Shown: positions 9,950-18,313 of the stretch, piece by piece
Numbering within the stretch: the first letter of the stretch is position 1
Layout of the letters: each line of letters opens with the position of its first letter
Assembly (NCBI GenBank): GCA_902141825.1
Contig: CABFPG010000001.1
Coordinates: 890,207 to 954,206, forward strand
Source of the DNA: Thalassocella blandensis
Lineage (GTDB): Bacteria; Pseudomonadota; Gammaproteobacteria; Pseudomonadales; Cellvibrionaceae
Direction of reading: 5' to 3'
Length of the DNA stretch: 64,000 nt
Made by a program: the position numbers and the translations under genes
Notes under the pieces: generated by a model
Told to the model about the DNA's origin: nothing
The model's database searches: none
The model's input: the letters and a program-made list of their open reading frames with translations, nothing else

Positions 9950-10499
9950 TAAAACTCGCCATTGCTCATTCCATTATGTCTTTTGCCTTCTTGCCTTCTA
10001 GATCCAAGATGCTATTTATAGCCATGCCTCAGGTTTTCTAAACCCAACCCTAAAGTGCTAAGTTTGCCTTATTAAGGAATCAGGTGAGGTGAAAGCGATG
10101 TAGCAAATAACGCGCAAAAATTATCATTCTTTCCCTGCAATCTCATTCGGAGAGCTCCCTGTGGGCATACACAATCACGCTGTGGCTGAACGCAACAGTC
10201 GCTTTTCATGAGGTCATTAAATCTTAGTTACGCCTCAATTTAATCCAAACACTAATAAAGCTAAACTACGAAAAGCAGGTAAGTTAATAAAAATTAGCTA
10301 ATTTAAAAATTTTAAATTAATTTATACACCCCCTTAAATTCGCTTGTAACGATACCCACTAACATCCCATTCATGAGCTAAAACCACGTCACATTAAGCC
10401 AACTTTTCCTTATAAATCAACACGTTAATTCGCGCATTGTTGCAACTCATGAAGTCTGCCCAGCCACCCCATTGTGTCTTCAACGGGTCAGCATAGAAT

Positions 10500-10721
10500 G
10501 GCAATTGCCCTGCTGATTGGTGTTTAGCGATTCCCCACAAACAGTTTTGTTTATCGCCGAATCACGAGTGAGCAAGGCAACAACGGGTATTGAAACCTAT
10601 ATAGTTACTTGTCTGTTAGCTAAGGAAGTGGTCCCTCCCACTGAGGTGATTTACGACAACGGACAACAGAGGGCAACTATTTTTCGAGCGCTTAATGGCA
10701 GCAGCAATGCTGCCTTTTTTT
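10500..10721 (+). ncRNA. Candidate small RNA or 5' leader (unassigned)
   Basis: A well-formed terminator at 10697-10721 has no protein gene upstream on its strand for over 700 bp, so something non-coding is probably transcribed here. The sequence before it can fold: TGATT (10514-10518) can pair with AATCA (10560-10564), enclosing GCGAT with ATCGC, and GTGG with CCAC around 10629-10642. It could be a free small RNA or a leader that ends early ahead of the ZIP-like transporter gene. I could not match it to 6S RNA, RNase P, tmRNA or a metal riboswitch by eye. The 5' end is a guess. Confidence 0.35.
10697..10721 (+). terminator. Rho-independent terminator
   Basis: A perfect 7-bp stem GGCAGCA / TGCTGCC with a GCAA loop is followed by seven T residues. 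Confidence 0.8.
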
Positions 10722-10884
10722 CGTCCAGACTTTCCGACTGTTCTCACCACATCACAACTCAAGCCTCTGCAGCGGCGACTTAAACTCAGGCAGAAAATCC
10801 CTCGCGGTTGTCGTAAATTATTTGTTGAATAAGTACTACGATGATTTTGGCTTTCGCAGTGCAGTTGATAGTAAAATATCTTCC

Positions 10885-11601
10885 ATGCTTCCAGAATGGT
10901 TATTGATTACACTACTGACACTGCTGGCCGGTATGGCCATGCCAACGGGCGCCGTGCTTGCGCGAATAGAAAACCTGCATCCGCAATGGCTCGAGCAGGA
11001 ATTCCGTCACTCAGTATTAGCCTTTGGTGGTGGCGCACTATTAGCTGCTATCGCCTTGGTTCTTGTGCCCGAAGGCAGTAAAGAAGCTTCTGTCTGGTTT
11101 GTCGGCTTTTGGTTTGCCAGCGGCGGCGTCTGTTTCATGCTGCTCGACATGCTGTTGGATAGGCTACAATCCAGCATGAGTCAATTGGTGGCCATGCTAT
11201 CTGACTTTTTCCCGGAAGCGCTCGCCCTCGGCGCGGCCTTTGCTGGAGATCAAAATGCCGGAATATTACTTGCGCTGATTATGACCCTGCAAAACCTGCC
11301 CGAAGGCTTTAACGCCTATCGTGAACTGGTTTCGTCTTCTGATCTGTCTGCCCTGAAAATCATTTCCATGTTTTTTATCCTCGCGTTATTAGGACCTGTC
11401 GCAGGACTGTCAGGATACTTTTTCCTCTCGCAACACCCGACCTTAATCGCCGGCCTCATGTTGTTTTCGGCGGGCGGTATTCTCTATCTGATATTCCAGG
11501 ACATTGCACCTCAAGCTAAACTGACAAAACGCTGGGGGCCGCCATTGGGCGCAGTTGCAGGTTTTCTGTTAGGACTGGTCGGTCACGTTCTGATTCATTA
11601 A
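10885..11601 (+). CDS. ZIP-family-like divalent metal transporter
   Basis: The 238-residue product is almost entirely hydrophobic, with about seven to eight predicted membrane spans, no signal peptide and short loops. The order of segments and the motifs DFFPEALALGAAF and LQNLPEGFNAY fit the ZIP family, where a helix carrying HNxPEG binds zinc or iron. Here the first His of that motif is Gln, so metal preference may differ or activity may be altered. The frame can start at TTG 10822, but ATG 10885 puts the first membrane helix at the N-terminus; neither start has a clear ribosome binding site. A putative RNA with its own terminator lies just upstream and might regulate it. Confidence 0.68.
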   Translation: MLPEWLLITLLTLLAGMAMPTGAVLARIENLHPQWLEQEFRHSVLAFGGGALLAAIALVLVPEGSKEASVWFVGFWFASGGVCFMLLDMLLDRLQSSMSQLVAMLSDFFPEALALGAAFAGDQNAGILLALIMTLQNLPEGFNAYRELVSSSDLSALKIISMFFILALLGPVAGLSGYFFLSQHPTLIAGLMLFSAGGILYLIFQDIAPQAKLTKRWGPPLGAVAGFLLGLVGHVLIH

Positions 11602-11945
11602 GGCTAGGCCTTGATACACATGCCTTTTGCTACTGGAACTTTTGGAATCTCTCAAAACTCACAAACTTCCCAAATCTCAAAATAGCCCGCTGTATTCATT
11701 AAAGCCCACCAACTAACATTCTGCATCCAAAGAACACCGCCTGTGCGCGAAAAGAAAAAATATTATTTCGAAGCCCGATTTATTTTCAGCATTAGCGACA
11801 CAATCACATCACTATCGCCAAATGATAGGCAAAATTTTCATAGTGCTGAAACATCTGTATGAAAAAATATTCTTTTTAAAAATTGCGCTTCTATTAAAGC
11901 GCTACGTTTTTATTTACACACTAATGAAAATTACAGGAAAAGTTC
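11602..11945. other. Intergenic, nothing distinct seen
   Basis: 344 bp, AT-rich toward the 3' end. It probably holds the promoter of the next gene. No hairpin with a T-run or other structure stood out. Confidence 0.4.
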
Positions 11946-12941
11946 ATGCTTACGACGATGAAAAAAAATAAGATCATCTATGCGTTTATCCTGACGCTCA
12001 TTCTTCCCGTGACTTCACACGCAGATTATTGTCCGGATTACTCCAGTGCCGTGTTTGCCCCGGAACTGGACTACCCCGCGAAAAAGCCTTTCAACAACTG
12101 GTTGAACAATTGGCTCACAGCACTAAACCCTGAGTTTCACATGGTACATGATCAAATTGTCAAAGAAGGTGAAACTGCTACGCTGGTTGGCAAGTTTGAT
12201 TACTCAGCGCTTTATCATAAAGATCTTGAATTTGAGAATATTCATGCATACATTTTTGGAACAGGCATGGATACCTGGGAATATCTCGGCAACTTCGAAA
12301 CCGATCGAGATGGCAAAATATTTGTCGATGTACAAAAACCTGAAGGTGATTACCTGGTCCGCATGGTAGTTGAAGGCGACCTTACCGAAGCAACGGGTTA
12401 CCTCACCGTCGTAAAACCCGGCCGTAAAACGGTTCTGTTTGATATAGATGGCACCATCACCCTGAATGATTTTGAAGCCGTGGGCGATTACCTTGGCATA
12501 GATTACGCTGACACTCATGCGTATGTAGCGGAAACCGTCTGGCAATATATTGATAAGGGTTATCAAATCGTTTACCTCACCGGACGTCCGTACTGGCTAG
12601 CTCTCACGACACGGAACTGGTTCGACAGCCTGGGAATGTTTCCATGGCATTTGCGTACGAACAGCAATGCAGAAAACCCGCTATCTCCAAACACTGAGGA
12701 ATATAAAACTGATTACATTCAATATTTACTGCAGGATGTTGAGCTGGATATCATTCGCGCTTACGGCAATGCCTCTACTGACATAACGGCCTATGCTGGA
12801 GCGGGTATTGCGCCAACAGATACCTACATTATCGGCAAAAACGCAGGTAACGGTGGCACCAATGCCATCTCCGGCGATTACGCCTATCACTACAGCACTG
12901 TCGTTACATCAACACCTGAAGCTGGTTGCTCCTGGCGCTAA
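11946..12941 (+). CDS. Secreted LNS2 / HAD-superfamily protein (lipin or PITP-like)
   Basis: The 331-residue product has a signal peptide (1-26, cut near SHA-DYCP). The C-terminal half contains HAD-type motifs: DIDGT at 166-170 (motif I, DxDxT) and LTGRP at 211-215, followed by a fragment typical of LNS2 domains (WHLRTN, later YGNASTDITAY). LNS2 is the phosphatidate-phosphatase region of eukaryotic lipins and is also found in phosphatidylinositol-transfer proteins; some bacteria carry secreted versions. The N-terminal half is probably a beta-sandwich (EGETATLVGKFDYSALY). Both motif-I aspartates are present, so catalysis is possible. AGGAAAAG just before ATG 11946 supports that start, though an in-frame ATG at 11958 (MKKN) is also possible. 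It appears to be transcribed alone. Confidence 0.75.
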   Translation: MLTTMKKNKIIYAFILTLILPVTSHADYCPDYSSAVFAPELDYPAKKPFNNWLNNWLTALNPEFHMVHDQIVKEGETATLVGKFDYSALYHKDLEFENIHAYIFGTGMDTWEYLGNFETDRDGKIFVDVQKPEGDYLVRMVVEGDLTEATGYLTVVKPGRKTVLFDIDGTITLNDFEAVGDYLGIDYADTHAYVAETVWQYIDKGYQIVYLTGRPYWLALTTRNWFDSLGMFPWHLRTNSNAENPLSPNTEEYKTDYIQYLLQDVELDIIRAYGNASTDITAYAGAGIAPTDTYIIGKNAGNGGTNAISGDYAYHYSTVVTSTPEAGCSWR

Positions 12942-13460
12942 GCGTCGCAGTACCTTTGAAAAAAGTGTAAAGCCAAGTCGATAAGAAAATGTTTATTTTT
13001 TTGTTGATAGCGAAATAAAAAATGACGCATCAAAAATGCAATAACAGTAGCGAAAGTTAAAAAAACGCAAGCACTGTACTAACCAAGAAACCGTATGGAC
13101 CGAGGTTAGTGCAGTACTTGCGATCTTTTCCTGATCCGCAGTTTCAAATCCTTTCAATGCCTTGCCATCGAGTTCGGAGCGCTCACAGTAAGGGAACAAC
13201 CCTTTTCATTATGAACTTCATTGCTCGCCGGTATTAATACGCTTTATACACACCTCGGCGCTGCCACAAAAATCCACACATTAAAAAGCTTAAGTATAGC
13301 GAGCATCAATATACCCATAAACAAAGGTATTCAGATTCCGTTCAGCTTTCACCCCTTATAATCATGCTGGCCAAAACTCGCGTATTCACTGTCATTTCAC
13401 AAGTTTTAGCCAAAGCCCATTTAAACGCCAGAGCCAGCCAAACGCTAAAGGGAGACCACT
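12942..13460. other. Intergenic region with a large imperfect hairpin
   Basis: About 520 bp between two plus-strand genes. It contains the inverted repeat and minus-strand T-run at 13059-13122. A 68-codon minus-strand frame crosses the hairpin and has no supporting features. Confidence 0.45.
13059..13122 (-). terminator. Long-stem hairpin with T-run on the minus strand
   Basis: The arms are at 13066-13084 and 13104-13122: 19 bp with one mismatch and one position that is a G-U wobble in one orientation, around a 19-nt loop. On the minus strand the hairpin is followed directly by seven T residues (A-run 13059-13065), the form of an intrinsic terminator. No minus-strand gene is visible upstream of it, so it may end an unrecognised small RNA or be a remnant. 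Confidence 0.5.
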
Positions 13461-13805
13461 ATGAAAATTTTGTTATATGCCACACTCAGCCTGATCGGAT
13501 TGACTAGCGGTGTGATCAGCACAACGGCAGCCGCGGATTTTCGCTGTAGTACGCGCCTGGTTCAAGTTGGCGACAGCATGGATGAAGTCCTCGACAAGTG
13601 TGGAGATCCCAACCGCGTGTTTAACCACGCCGTAAATTACCGTCGCGCCAGCTATGGAGGATACCCTTACCGAGAAGAATATACCGCGCAAACCTATGTC
13701 GATGTCTGGGTATATAAACTTTCATCAGGGCAATTCAGCCGCTCCGTGGTTTTTGAGCAAGGGGAAGTGATCGATATAAAAAAAGGCAGTCGTGTTTCTT
13801 ACTAG
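13461..13805 (+). CDS. Secreted DUF2845-type protein
   Basis: The 114-residue product has a signal peptide (about 1-25, ending AAA-DFRC) and the short core seen in DUF2845 proteins: FRCSTRLVQVGDSMDEVLDKCGDPNRV, with two cysteines that could form a disulfide, then YVDVWVYKLSSGQFSRSVVFEQGEV. Such proteins are periplasmic and of unknown function; the fold resembles the small SmpA/BamE type. AGGGAGACC lies just before the ATG. It appears monocistronic, with a divergent-end neighbour (GH16) on the other strand. Confidence 0.8.
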   Translation: MKILLYATLSLIGLTSGVISTTAAADFRCSTRLVQVGDSMDEVLDKCGDPNRVFNHAVNYRRASYGGYPYREEYTAQTYVDVWVYKLSSGQFSRSVVFEQGEVIDIKKGSRVSY

Positions 13806-13940
13806 ATCTTCACAGCCATTATTCATCGCTGCATCGTTGACGCGTTTTTATATGAAAGCTAACCCCGCAACCGTACGCTGCTGACTTTAATACTTACACG
13901 TTTACTGAAAACCTTTTAACGTCGACTCAGATAAATGGCA

Positions 13941-13970
13941 AAAAAAACCCGGAGTCAATGCTCCGGGTTT
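13941..13970 (-). terminator. Terminator of the GH16 gene
   Basis: A perfect 10-bp stem AAACCCGGAG / CTCCGGGTTT with a 6-nt loop; on the minus strand it is followed by a T-run. It lies 20 bp past the GH16 stop. Confidence 0.85.
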
Positions 13971-13989
13971 CTCTTTATCAATAAATCAA

Positions 13990-15288
13990 TTAATACTGAT
14001 AAAATCTTACGTAGTCCACATACATTCTTTGCGGGAAGACACTGCCGCCATCAGGGCTGCCAGGCCAGTTTCCGCCAACCGCGAAGTTAAGCAGAACAAA
14101 GAAATTGTTGTGGAATTCCTGGGTGCCATTCACACCACCAGCAATGCTGGCATTATGGTACATATTGCCATCCAGGTACCAGCGAATTTCATTTGCATCT
14201 CGCTCTACCGCATATGTATGCCAGCCCGTCACGTTAGCACCGGTAGACCCAGTGTACTGAGCGTAAATACCATTGTGATCCTGCCAGTGAATCGTACCGT
14301 GAGCCTGAGCTTCATTGTTCACATGCTCCATGATGTCAATCTCACCACATGCCGGCCAGCCAACGGTTCCAATGTCATTGCCCAACATCCAGAATGCGGG
14401 CCAGCCGCCTTGTGTTTGGGTTAACTTGATTTTAGCTTCGATGCGGCCGTACTTAAACTCACGCTTTCCACGCGTAATCATACGAGTAGACGTGTACTGA
14501 CAAGCACCGTACCAGCAGTTGTGGCCACCTTCGCGACGCGCTTCAATTACCAGGACATTACTGTTGACTGAGCCATCGAACTGAATGGAAGCATTATTGC
14601 CATTAGTGTAGTACTGAAGCTCATTGTTACCCCAGCCACCGCCACCGGTTTCAAATGTCCAGTTCGACATATTGATTGAATCAAATTCGTCTGACCAGGT
14701 CGCACCATTACCCCCTGTACTGGAAGAGCTGGAGGAGGAACTGGAAGAAGAGCTAGAAGAGCTCGATGACGAACTGCTGCCTGACCCACCACAATCGGAT
14801 TTAACTCGCCACACGCCCCAGTCACCGGTCTGGGAAGGGTTTTCACCCTGAGTCCACCACTGAGCCTCATAAGTTTTGCCTGCGTGAGATACGACATTAC
14901 CTTTGGTGTAAACCGCTGAAGCACTCCACGCACTAACCCCGGAACAGTTTCCGCCGCCACCAGTGCTAGAACTGGAAGATGAAGAACTTGAAGAACTGCT
15001 GGATGAACTTGAAGAAGAACTGGAAGAAGAGCCTCCGCCCCCGTTACAGGCACCAAGATCATTCCAGGCATAACCCGCAGCCCAGCCAACACCAGGCTCG
15101 TATGGACCACCGATAGAACACCAGCCCGCTACGGTACATTCAAATGCATGACCAACATTTGTTACTTTAGCGCCGGCAGATACTGCGCCGCCGGAATAAG
15201 CGGGCAAACCTGAACAGTTGTATGCATACGCCTGTCCTGAGACTGCCCCCAAAAATGCAAAAGCAATCGCTGCTTTTATAAGTTTCAT
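13990..15288 (-). CDS. GH16 beta-1,3-glucanase (laminarinase-type) with two chitin-binding-type modules
   Basis: The 432-residue secreted enzyme has: signal peptide 1-22; a CBM73-like module about 23-81 (VAGWCSIGGPYEPGVGWA); a Ser linker; a CBM5-type module about 114-167 (WSASAVYTKGNVVSHAGKTY, WWTQGENP); a second Ser linker; and a GH16 domain about 196-432. The GH16 site is GEIDIMEHV, with the nucleophile Glu316 and acid/base Glu321. WPAFWMLG and the C-terminal VDYVRFYQY fit laminarinase-like GH16. GH16 cleaves internal beta-1,3 (or 1,3/1,4) glucan bonds. The attached modules are of chitin-binding types, nearly identical to those of the neighbouring GH18, which suggests chitin-glucan composites such as fungal walls as target. 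ATG 15288 has GAGG upstream. Confidence 0.92.
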   Translation of the reverse strand: MKLIKAAIAFAFLGAVSGQAYAYNCSGLPAYSGGAVSAGAKVTNVGHAFECTVAGWCSIGGPYEPGVGWAAGYAWNDLGACNGGGGSSSSSSSSSSSSSSSSSSSSSSTGGGGNCSGVSAWSASAVYTKGNVVSHAGKTYEAQWWTQGENPSQTGDWGVWRVKSDCGGSGSSSSSSSSSSSSSSSSSSSSTGGNGATWSDEFDSINMSNWTFETGGGGWGNNELQYYTNGNNASIQFDGSVNSNVLVIEARREGGHNCWYGACQYTSTRMITRGKREFKYGRIEAKIKLTQTQGGWPAFWMLGNDIGTVGWPACGEIDIMEHVNNEAQAHGTIHWQDHNGIYAQYTGSTGANVTGWHTYAVERDANEIRWYLDGNMYHNASIAGGVNGTQEFHNNFFVLLNFAVGGNWPGSPDGGSVFPQRMYVDYVRFYQY

Positions 15289-15706
15289 ATGGGATACCTC
15301 TAAATAAAAGTTAATTGTGGTTAACGGGCTTTCTACCAGCTCAATAAGGCATTGTGACTTATTAAACTACGCCAGAGGTGACGCCAAGACCGGTGAAAAT
15401 ATTGATAAATTTCCCGTTGATCATGCGGCCTATCCACCAGCGCGAGCGCATAGCACAAAGTTATTCACTACAAAACACCAGAGTAAAAGTCGTTTTACAA
15501 TCTGAGTGGTGTAAGAGTTAGAAAGTGATTCCCCGCTGTACTGCCCCTGTTGGAGTGAGCAACCATCCTTGCTTTCAGATTTGGTAAGGTTTGCATGAAC
15601 CACCCTACCTGGTTTTGGTGAAAGCTTAATCGTTAAAGATAAACATTCACTAGGGTATAACGCAGAACGGCCCCGCATTAGCGAGGCCGTTTGTTAGAAG
15701 CTTAAA
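15289..15706. other. Spacer between GH18 and GH16 genes
   Basis: About 420 bp. It has a hairpin at 15666-15691 just past the GH18 stop. The remainder presumably carries the GH16 promoter. No exact copy of the nag operator is present here. Confidence 0.45.
15666..15691 (-). terminator. Possible terminator hairpin after GH18
   Basis: AACGGCC / GGCCGTT arms with inner complementarity, 16 bp past the GH18 stop. It lacks a good T-run on the minus strand, so it may only stabilise the 3' end. Confidence 0.4.
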
Positions 15707-17431
15707 TTAAAGACCGCTTCTCATTGCTTTAACCAGTTCACCGTTAGTGGTGTCGCCACTGAATTCCCAGAAGAACGCACCGCCTAAACCTTGTGACTTA
15801 GCATATTGCATTTTAGAGTTAATGGTCGCTGGAGTATCGTAGCTCCACCAGTTGTTACCACAGTGAGCGTATGCAGTACCAGCGATTGTGCCGTTAGAAG
15901 GACACTGAGTCTTCAACACTTTATAGTCTTGAACACCAGGCTCAACACCTTGAGCAGGGCCAGAAGCAGATCCACCAGGCGCTGATTGACTTACACCAGT
16001 CCAACCACGACCGTAGAAACCAATACCCAGAAGGATTTTGCTAGCAGGAATACCTTTTGCTCTCATCACATCGATTGCATTCGCAGAGAAGAAACCTGAA
16101 ACAGGGATTCCGTCATAGCTGTAAAGCGGAGAGTGAGGAGCAGTAGGACCTTGAGCATCCCAACCACCGAAGAAGTCGTAAGTCATTGGCATGTACCAGT
16201 CAACATACTGAGCAGCACCAGCGTAATCAGCAGCGTTCAACTTAGCTTCAGCAGCACCGATTGCAGAAGTAACCAATTGGCTTCCGAAACGGTCACGAAG
16301 TGCTTTCATCAATACGCGGTAAGCATCAGGACCACTGGAGTCACAGCTCAAGCCACACTCGTTAGGGTATTCCCAGTCAATGTCGATACCGTCAAATACA
16401 CCAGCCCAACGTGGGTCGTTAACCAGACCGTAACAAGATTCAGCGAAGGCAGAAGCATTAGCTGCTGCTTGACCGAAACCACCAGACCAAGTCCAACCAC
16501 CGAAAGACCAGATAACTTTGATGTGTGGGTATTTAGCTTTCAGTTTCTTCAACTGACCAAAGCTACCACGCAGTGCACCGGAATCCCAAGTATCAGAAGT
16601 TCCGTCAACACTTTCTGCGGCAGAGTAGAAACGATCGTAATCTGCGTAAGAGTCGCCAATTACACACTGACCGTTAGTCACGTTACCGAAAGCGTAAAGA
16701 ATGTGAGTGATCGCATCAGCAGAACCGCTGGTAGCAATGTTTTTCACGTGATAGTTACGGCCATAAACACCCCACTGAGCGAAGTAACCGATAACTTTAT
16801 CGCCTGCAGTACCAGGATTACCAGAGCTTGAAGAGCTGCTGGAAGAAGAGCTGGAGCTGCTAGAGCTTGAAGAAGATGAACTTGAAGAAGAGCTGCTTGA
16901 AGAGCTACCTGTGCCACCGCAATCAGATTTCACTCGCCATACACCCCAGTCACCAGTAGTAGTAGGATCATCACCTTGTGTCCACCACTGAGCTTCATAT
17001 GTTTTGCCAGCGTGAGATACAACGCTGCCCTTCGTGTAAACTTCAGAAGCACTCCACGCTGCAACACCATTACAGTTGCCGCCACCAGAAGAGCTAGAGC
17101 TGGATGAAGACGAACTTGAAGAAGAGCTGCTTGAAGAGCTGGAAGAAGAGGAAGAACTAGAGCTTGAACCACCGCCGCTACAAGAGCCTAAGTCGTTCCA
17201 AGCGTAAGAGTATGCCCAGCCAACACCTGGCTCGTAGGGGCCACCCATGCCACACCAACCACTCACGGTACACTCGTACGCAGAGCCGTTGTTTTTAACC
17301 TTTGCACCAGTTGCAACAGAACCTGCAGCGAAGTCTGGTAAATTAGAACAGTCGTAAGCCATTGCCGAAGCAGCACCAAAACTCGCGACTACTGTTGCGG
17401 CTAACGCCGTGTTTTTCAGCAGAGTTTTCAT
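15707..17431 (-). CDS. GH18 chitinase with CBM73-like and CBM5 modules
   Basis: The 574-residue secreted chitinase has: signal peptide 1-25 (ending SAMA); CBM73-like module about 26-84; Ser linker; CBM5 module about 118-172 (WSASEVYTKG, WWTQGDDP); Ser linker; and a GH18 barrel about 208-574. The catalytic motif DxxDxDxE reads DGIDIDWE with Asp347, Asp350, Asp352 and acid Glu354. The substrate-contacting stretches MTYDFFGGWD and IKVIWSFGGWTW are present. It hydrolyses chitin to chitooligosaccharides outside the cell. It is divergent from nagK-nagP; an exact NagR-type operator lies at 17652-17663, about 220 bp upstream. Both linkers are pure serine, the pattern of Saccharophagus/Teredinibacter-type enzymes. 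Confidence 0.95.
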   Translation of the reverse strand: MKTLLKNTALAATVVASFGAASAMAYDCSNLPDFAAGSVATGAKVKNNGSAYECTVSGWCGMGGPYEPGVGWAYSYAWNDLGSCSGGGSSSSSSSSSSSSSSSSSSSSSSSSSSSGGGNCNGVAAWSASEVYTKGSVVSHAGKTYEAQWWTQGDDPTTTGDWGVWRVKSDCGGTGSSSSSSSSSSSSSSSSSSSSSSSSSSSSGNPGTAGDKVIGYFAQWGVYGRNYHVKNIATSGSADAITHILYAFGNVTNGQCVIGDSYADYDRFYSAAESVDGTSDTWDSGALRGSFGQLKKLKAKYPHIKVIWSFGGWTWSGGFGQAAANASAFAESCYGLVNDPRWAGVFDGIDIDWEYPNECGLSCDSSGPDAYRVLMKALRDRFGSQLVTSAIGAAEAKLNAADYAGAAQYVDWYMPMTYDFFGGWDAQGPTAPHSPLYSYDGIPVSGFFSANAIDVMRAKGIPASKILLGIGFYGRGWTGVSQSAPGGSASGPAQGVEPGVQDYKVLKTQCPSNGTIAGTAYAHCGNNWWSYDTPATINSKMQYAKSQGLGGAFFWEFSGDTTNGELVKAMRSGL

Positions 17432-17651
17432 CGGAAGAACCTCAAAGTTTCATAGTTATTTGTTGTTATTACTGCCTGTGCCTCTTACTCACTATCCCAA
17501 AAAAACGACACTACCGAACTACGTCTATTTTCTCATTTGGTGTTACGAGTCCATGAACGAATAGCCTGGGGAGTTATTCTTTGAAATCACAAACAGTGTT
17601 ATCTCGCAAATTACGTCGGCCTGAATCTCGAATGTTATGGAGAACGACAAA

Positions 17652-17663
17652 GACAACGTTGTC
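17652..17663. promoter_or_regulatory. NagR-type operator upstream of GH18
   Basis: Exact palindrome GACAACGTTGTC, 220 bp before the GH18 start. The same 12-mer recurs at four other sites, all intergenic and all in the nag region. Confidence 0.8.
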
Positions 17664-18263
17664 ACAACATTAATGGTGATGCCTTAAAGCTGTCAAGGCG
17701 GTGGATTTGAATTTGCGGACGAAGTCTCGAGATAAGTTAAATACGGTTACAGTTTGTACATTAACAACTTTTCGATACTTTTAGCCGACTTTACATGTTC
17801 TTTTCGGATTTTTCTGCGGTAGAAAGACTTATAACCAAAACACCCGTAAAGCGCGACAACACCTTTACTAAAAGAATATTTAAAAATATAAACAAGCAGG
17901 TTTAATTCCAATAAGAAATAAAAATATCGTTTTGTAGTGAATTGGCGTCAATATTCAGTTCACAATTCAGGCGTTTTTCGCTTTATACCCAAACAGGCGC
18001 CTCTTGGCCCCGGAATATTTTTATCGGAACCAAGCCTTGAAAAGCCCCGCCAAAAGTGAGCACTTACTTTTAAAAGCACACGCATACATTGCTCATTATT
18101 CCCTCACTTCATAGCTACCACATTACATAGAAAAATTATCATTTCATAGATTTTCGAGGATTTTCAGTGCAAATAGCGTGGATTTTCTGGAATTTTCCCA
18201 GCTTAACAACGTTTAATTTTCGTTCAATTAATGCAAATAATTAACAGTTCATGACATTTTTAA

Positions 18264-18293
18264 TTGACAACGTTGTCTTTGGGACGGTAATTT
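18264..18293 (+). promoter_or_regulatory. Candidate sigma-70 promoter of nagK-nagP
   Basis: TTGACA at 18264-18269 and TAATTT at 18288-18293 with an 18-bp spacer. The -35 box overlaps the first operator, and the second operator sits near the expected transcription start, a layout suited to repression. Confidence 0.5.
18266..18277. promoter_or_regulatory. NagR-type operator 1 upstream of nagK
   Basis: Exact GACAACGTTGTC overlapping the candidate -35 box. It is 36 bp centre-to-centre from the next copy, so two repressor dimers could bind side by side. Confidence 0.82.
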
Positions 18294-18301
18294 AGCTAAA
18301 T

Positions 18302-18313
18302 GACAACGTTGTC
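18302..18313. promoter_or_regulatory. NagR-type operator 2 upstream of nagK
   Basis: Exact GACAACGTTGTC near the predicted transcription start of nagK-nagP. Confidence 0.82.

Larger units (their letters stand above)
9950..10884. other. Intergenic region with AT-rich tract and a candidate RNA
   Basis: About 0.9 kb. A very AT-rich stretch lies at about 10285-10330. From about 10500 the sequence becomes more GC-balanced and ends in a strong terminator at 10697-10721, described separately. No protein gene is supported; a short frame at 10517-10783 runs through the terminator. Confidence 0.45.

Noticed and set aside
10517..10783. 88-codon plus-strand frame
   Set aside because: It runs through the strong terminator at 10697-10721 and shows no conserved character.
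12993..13199. 68-codon minus-strand frame
   Set aside because: It spans the hairpin at 13066-13122 and has no ribosome binding site or family features.
14029..14424. 131-codon plus-strand frame over GH16
   Set aside because: Antisense shadow of the GH16 catalytic domain.
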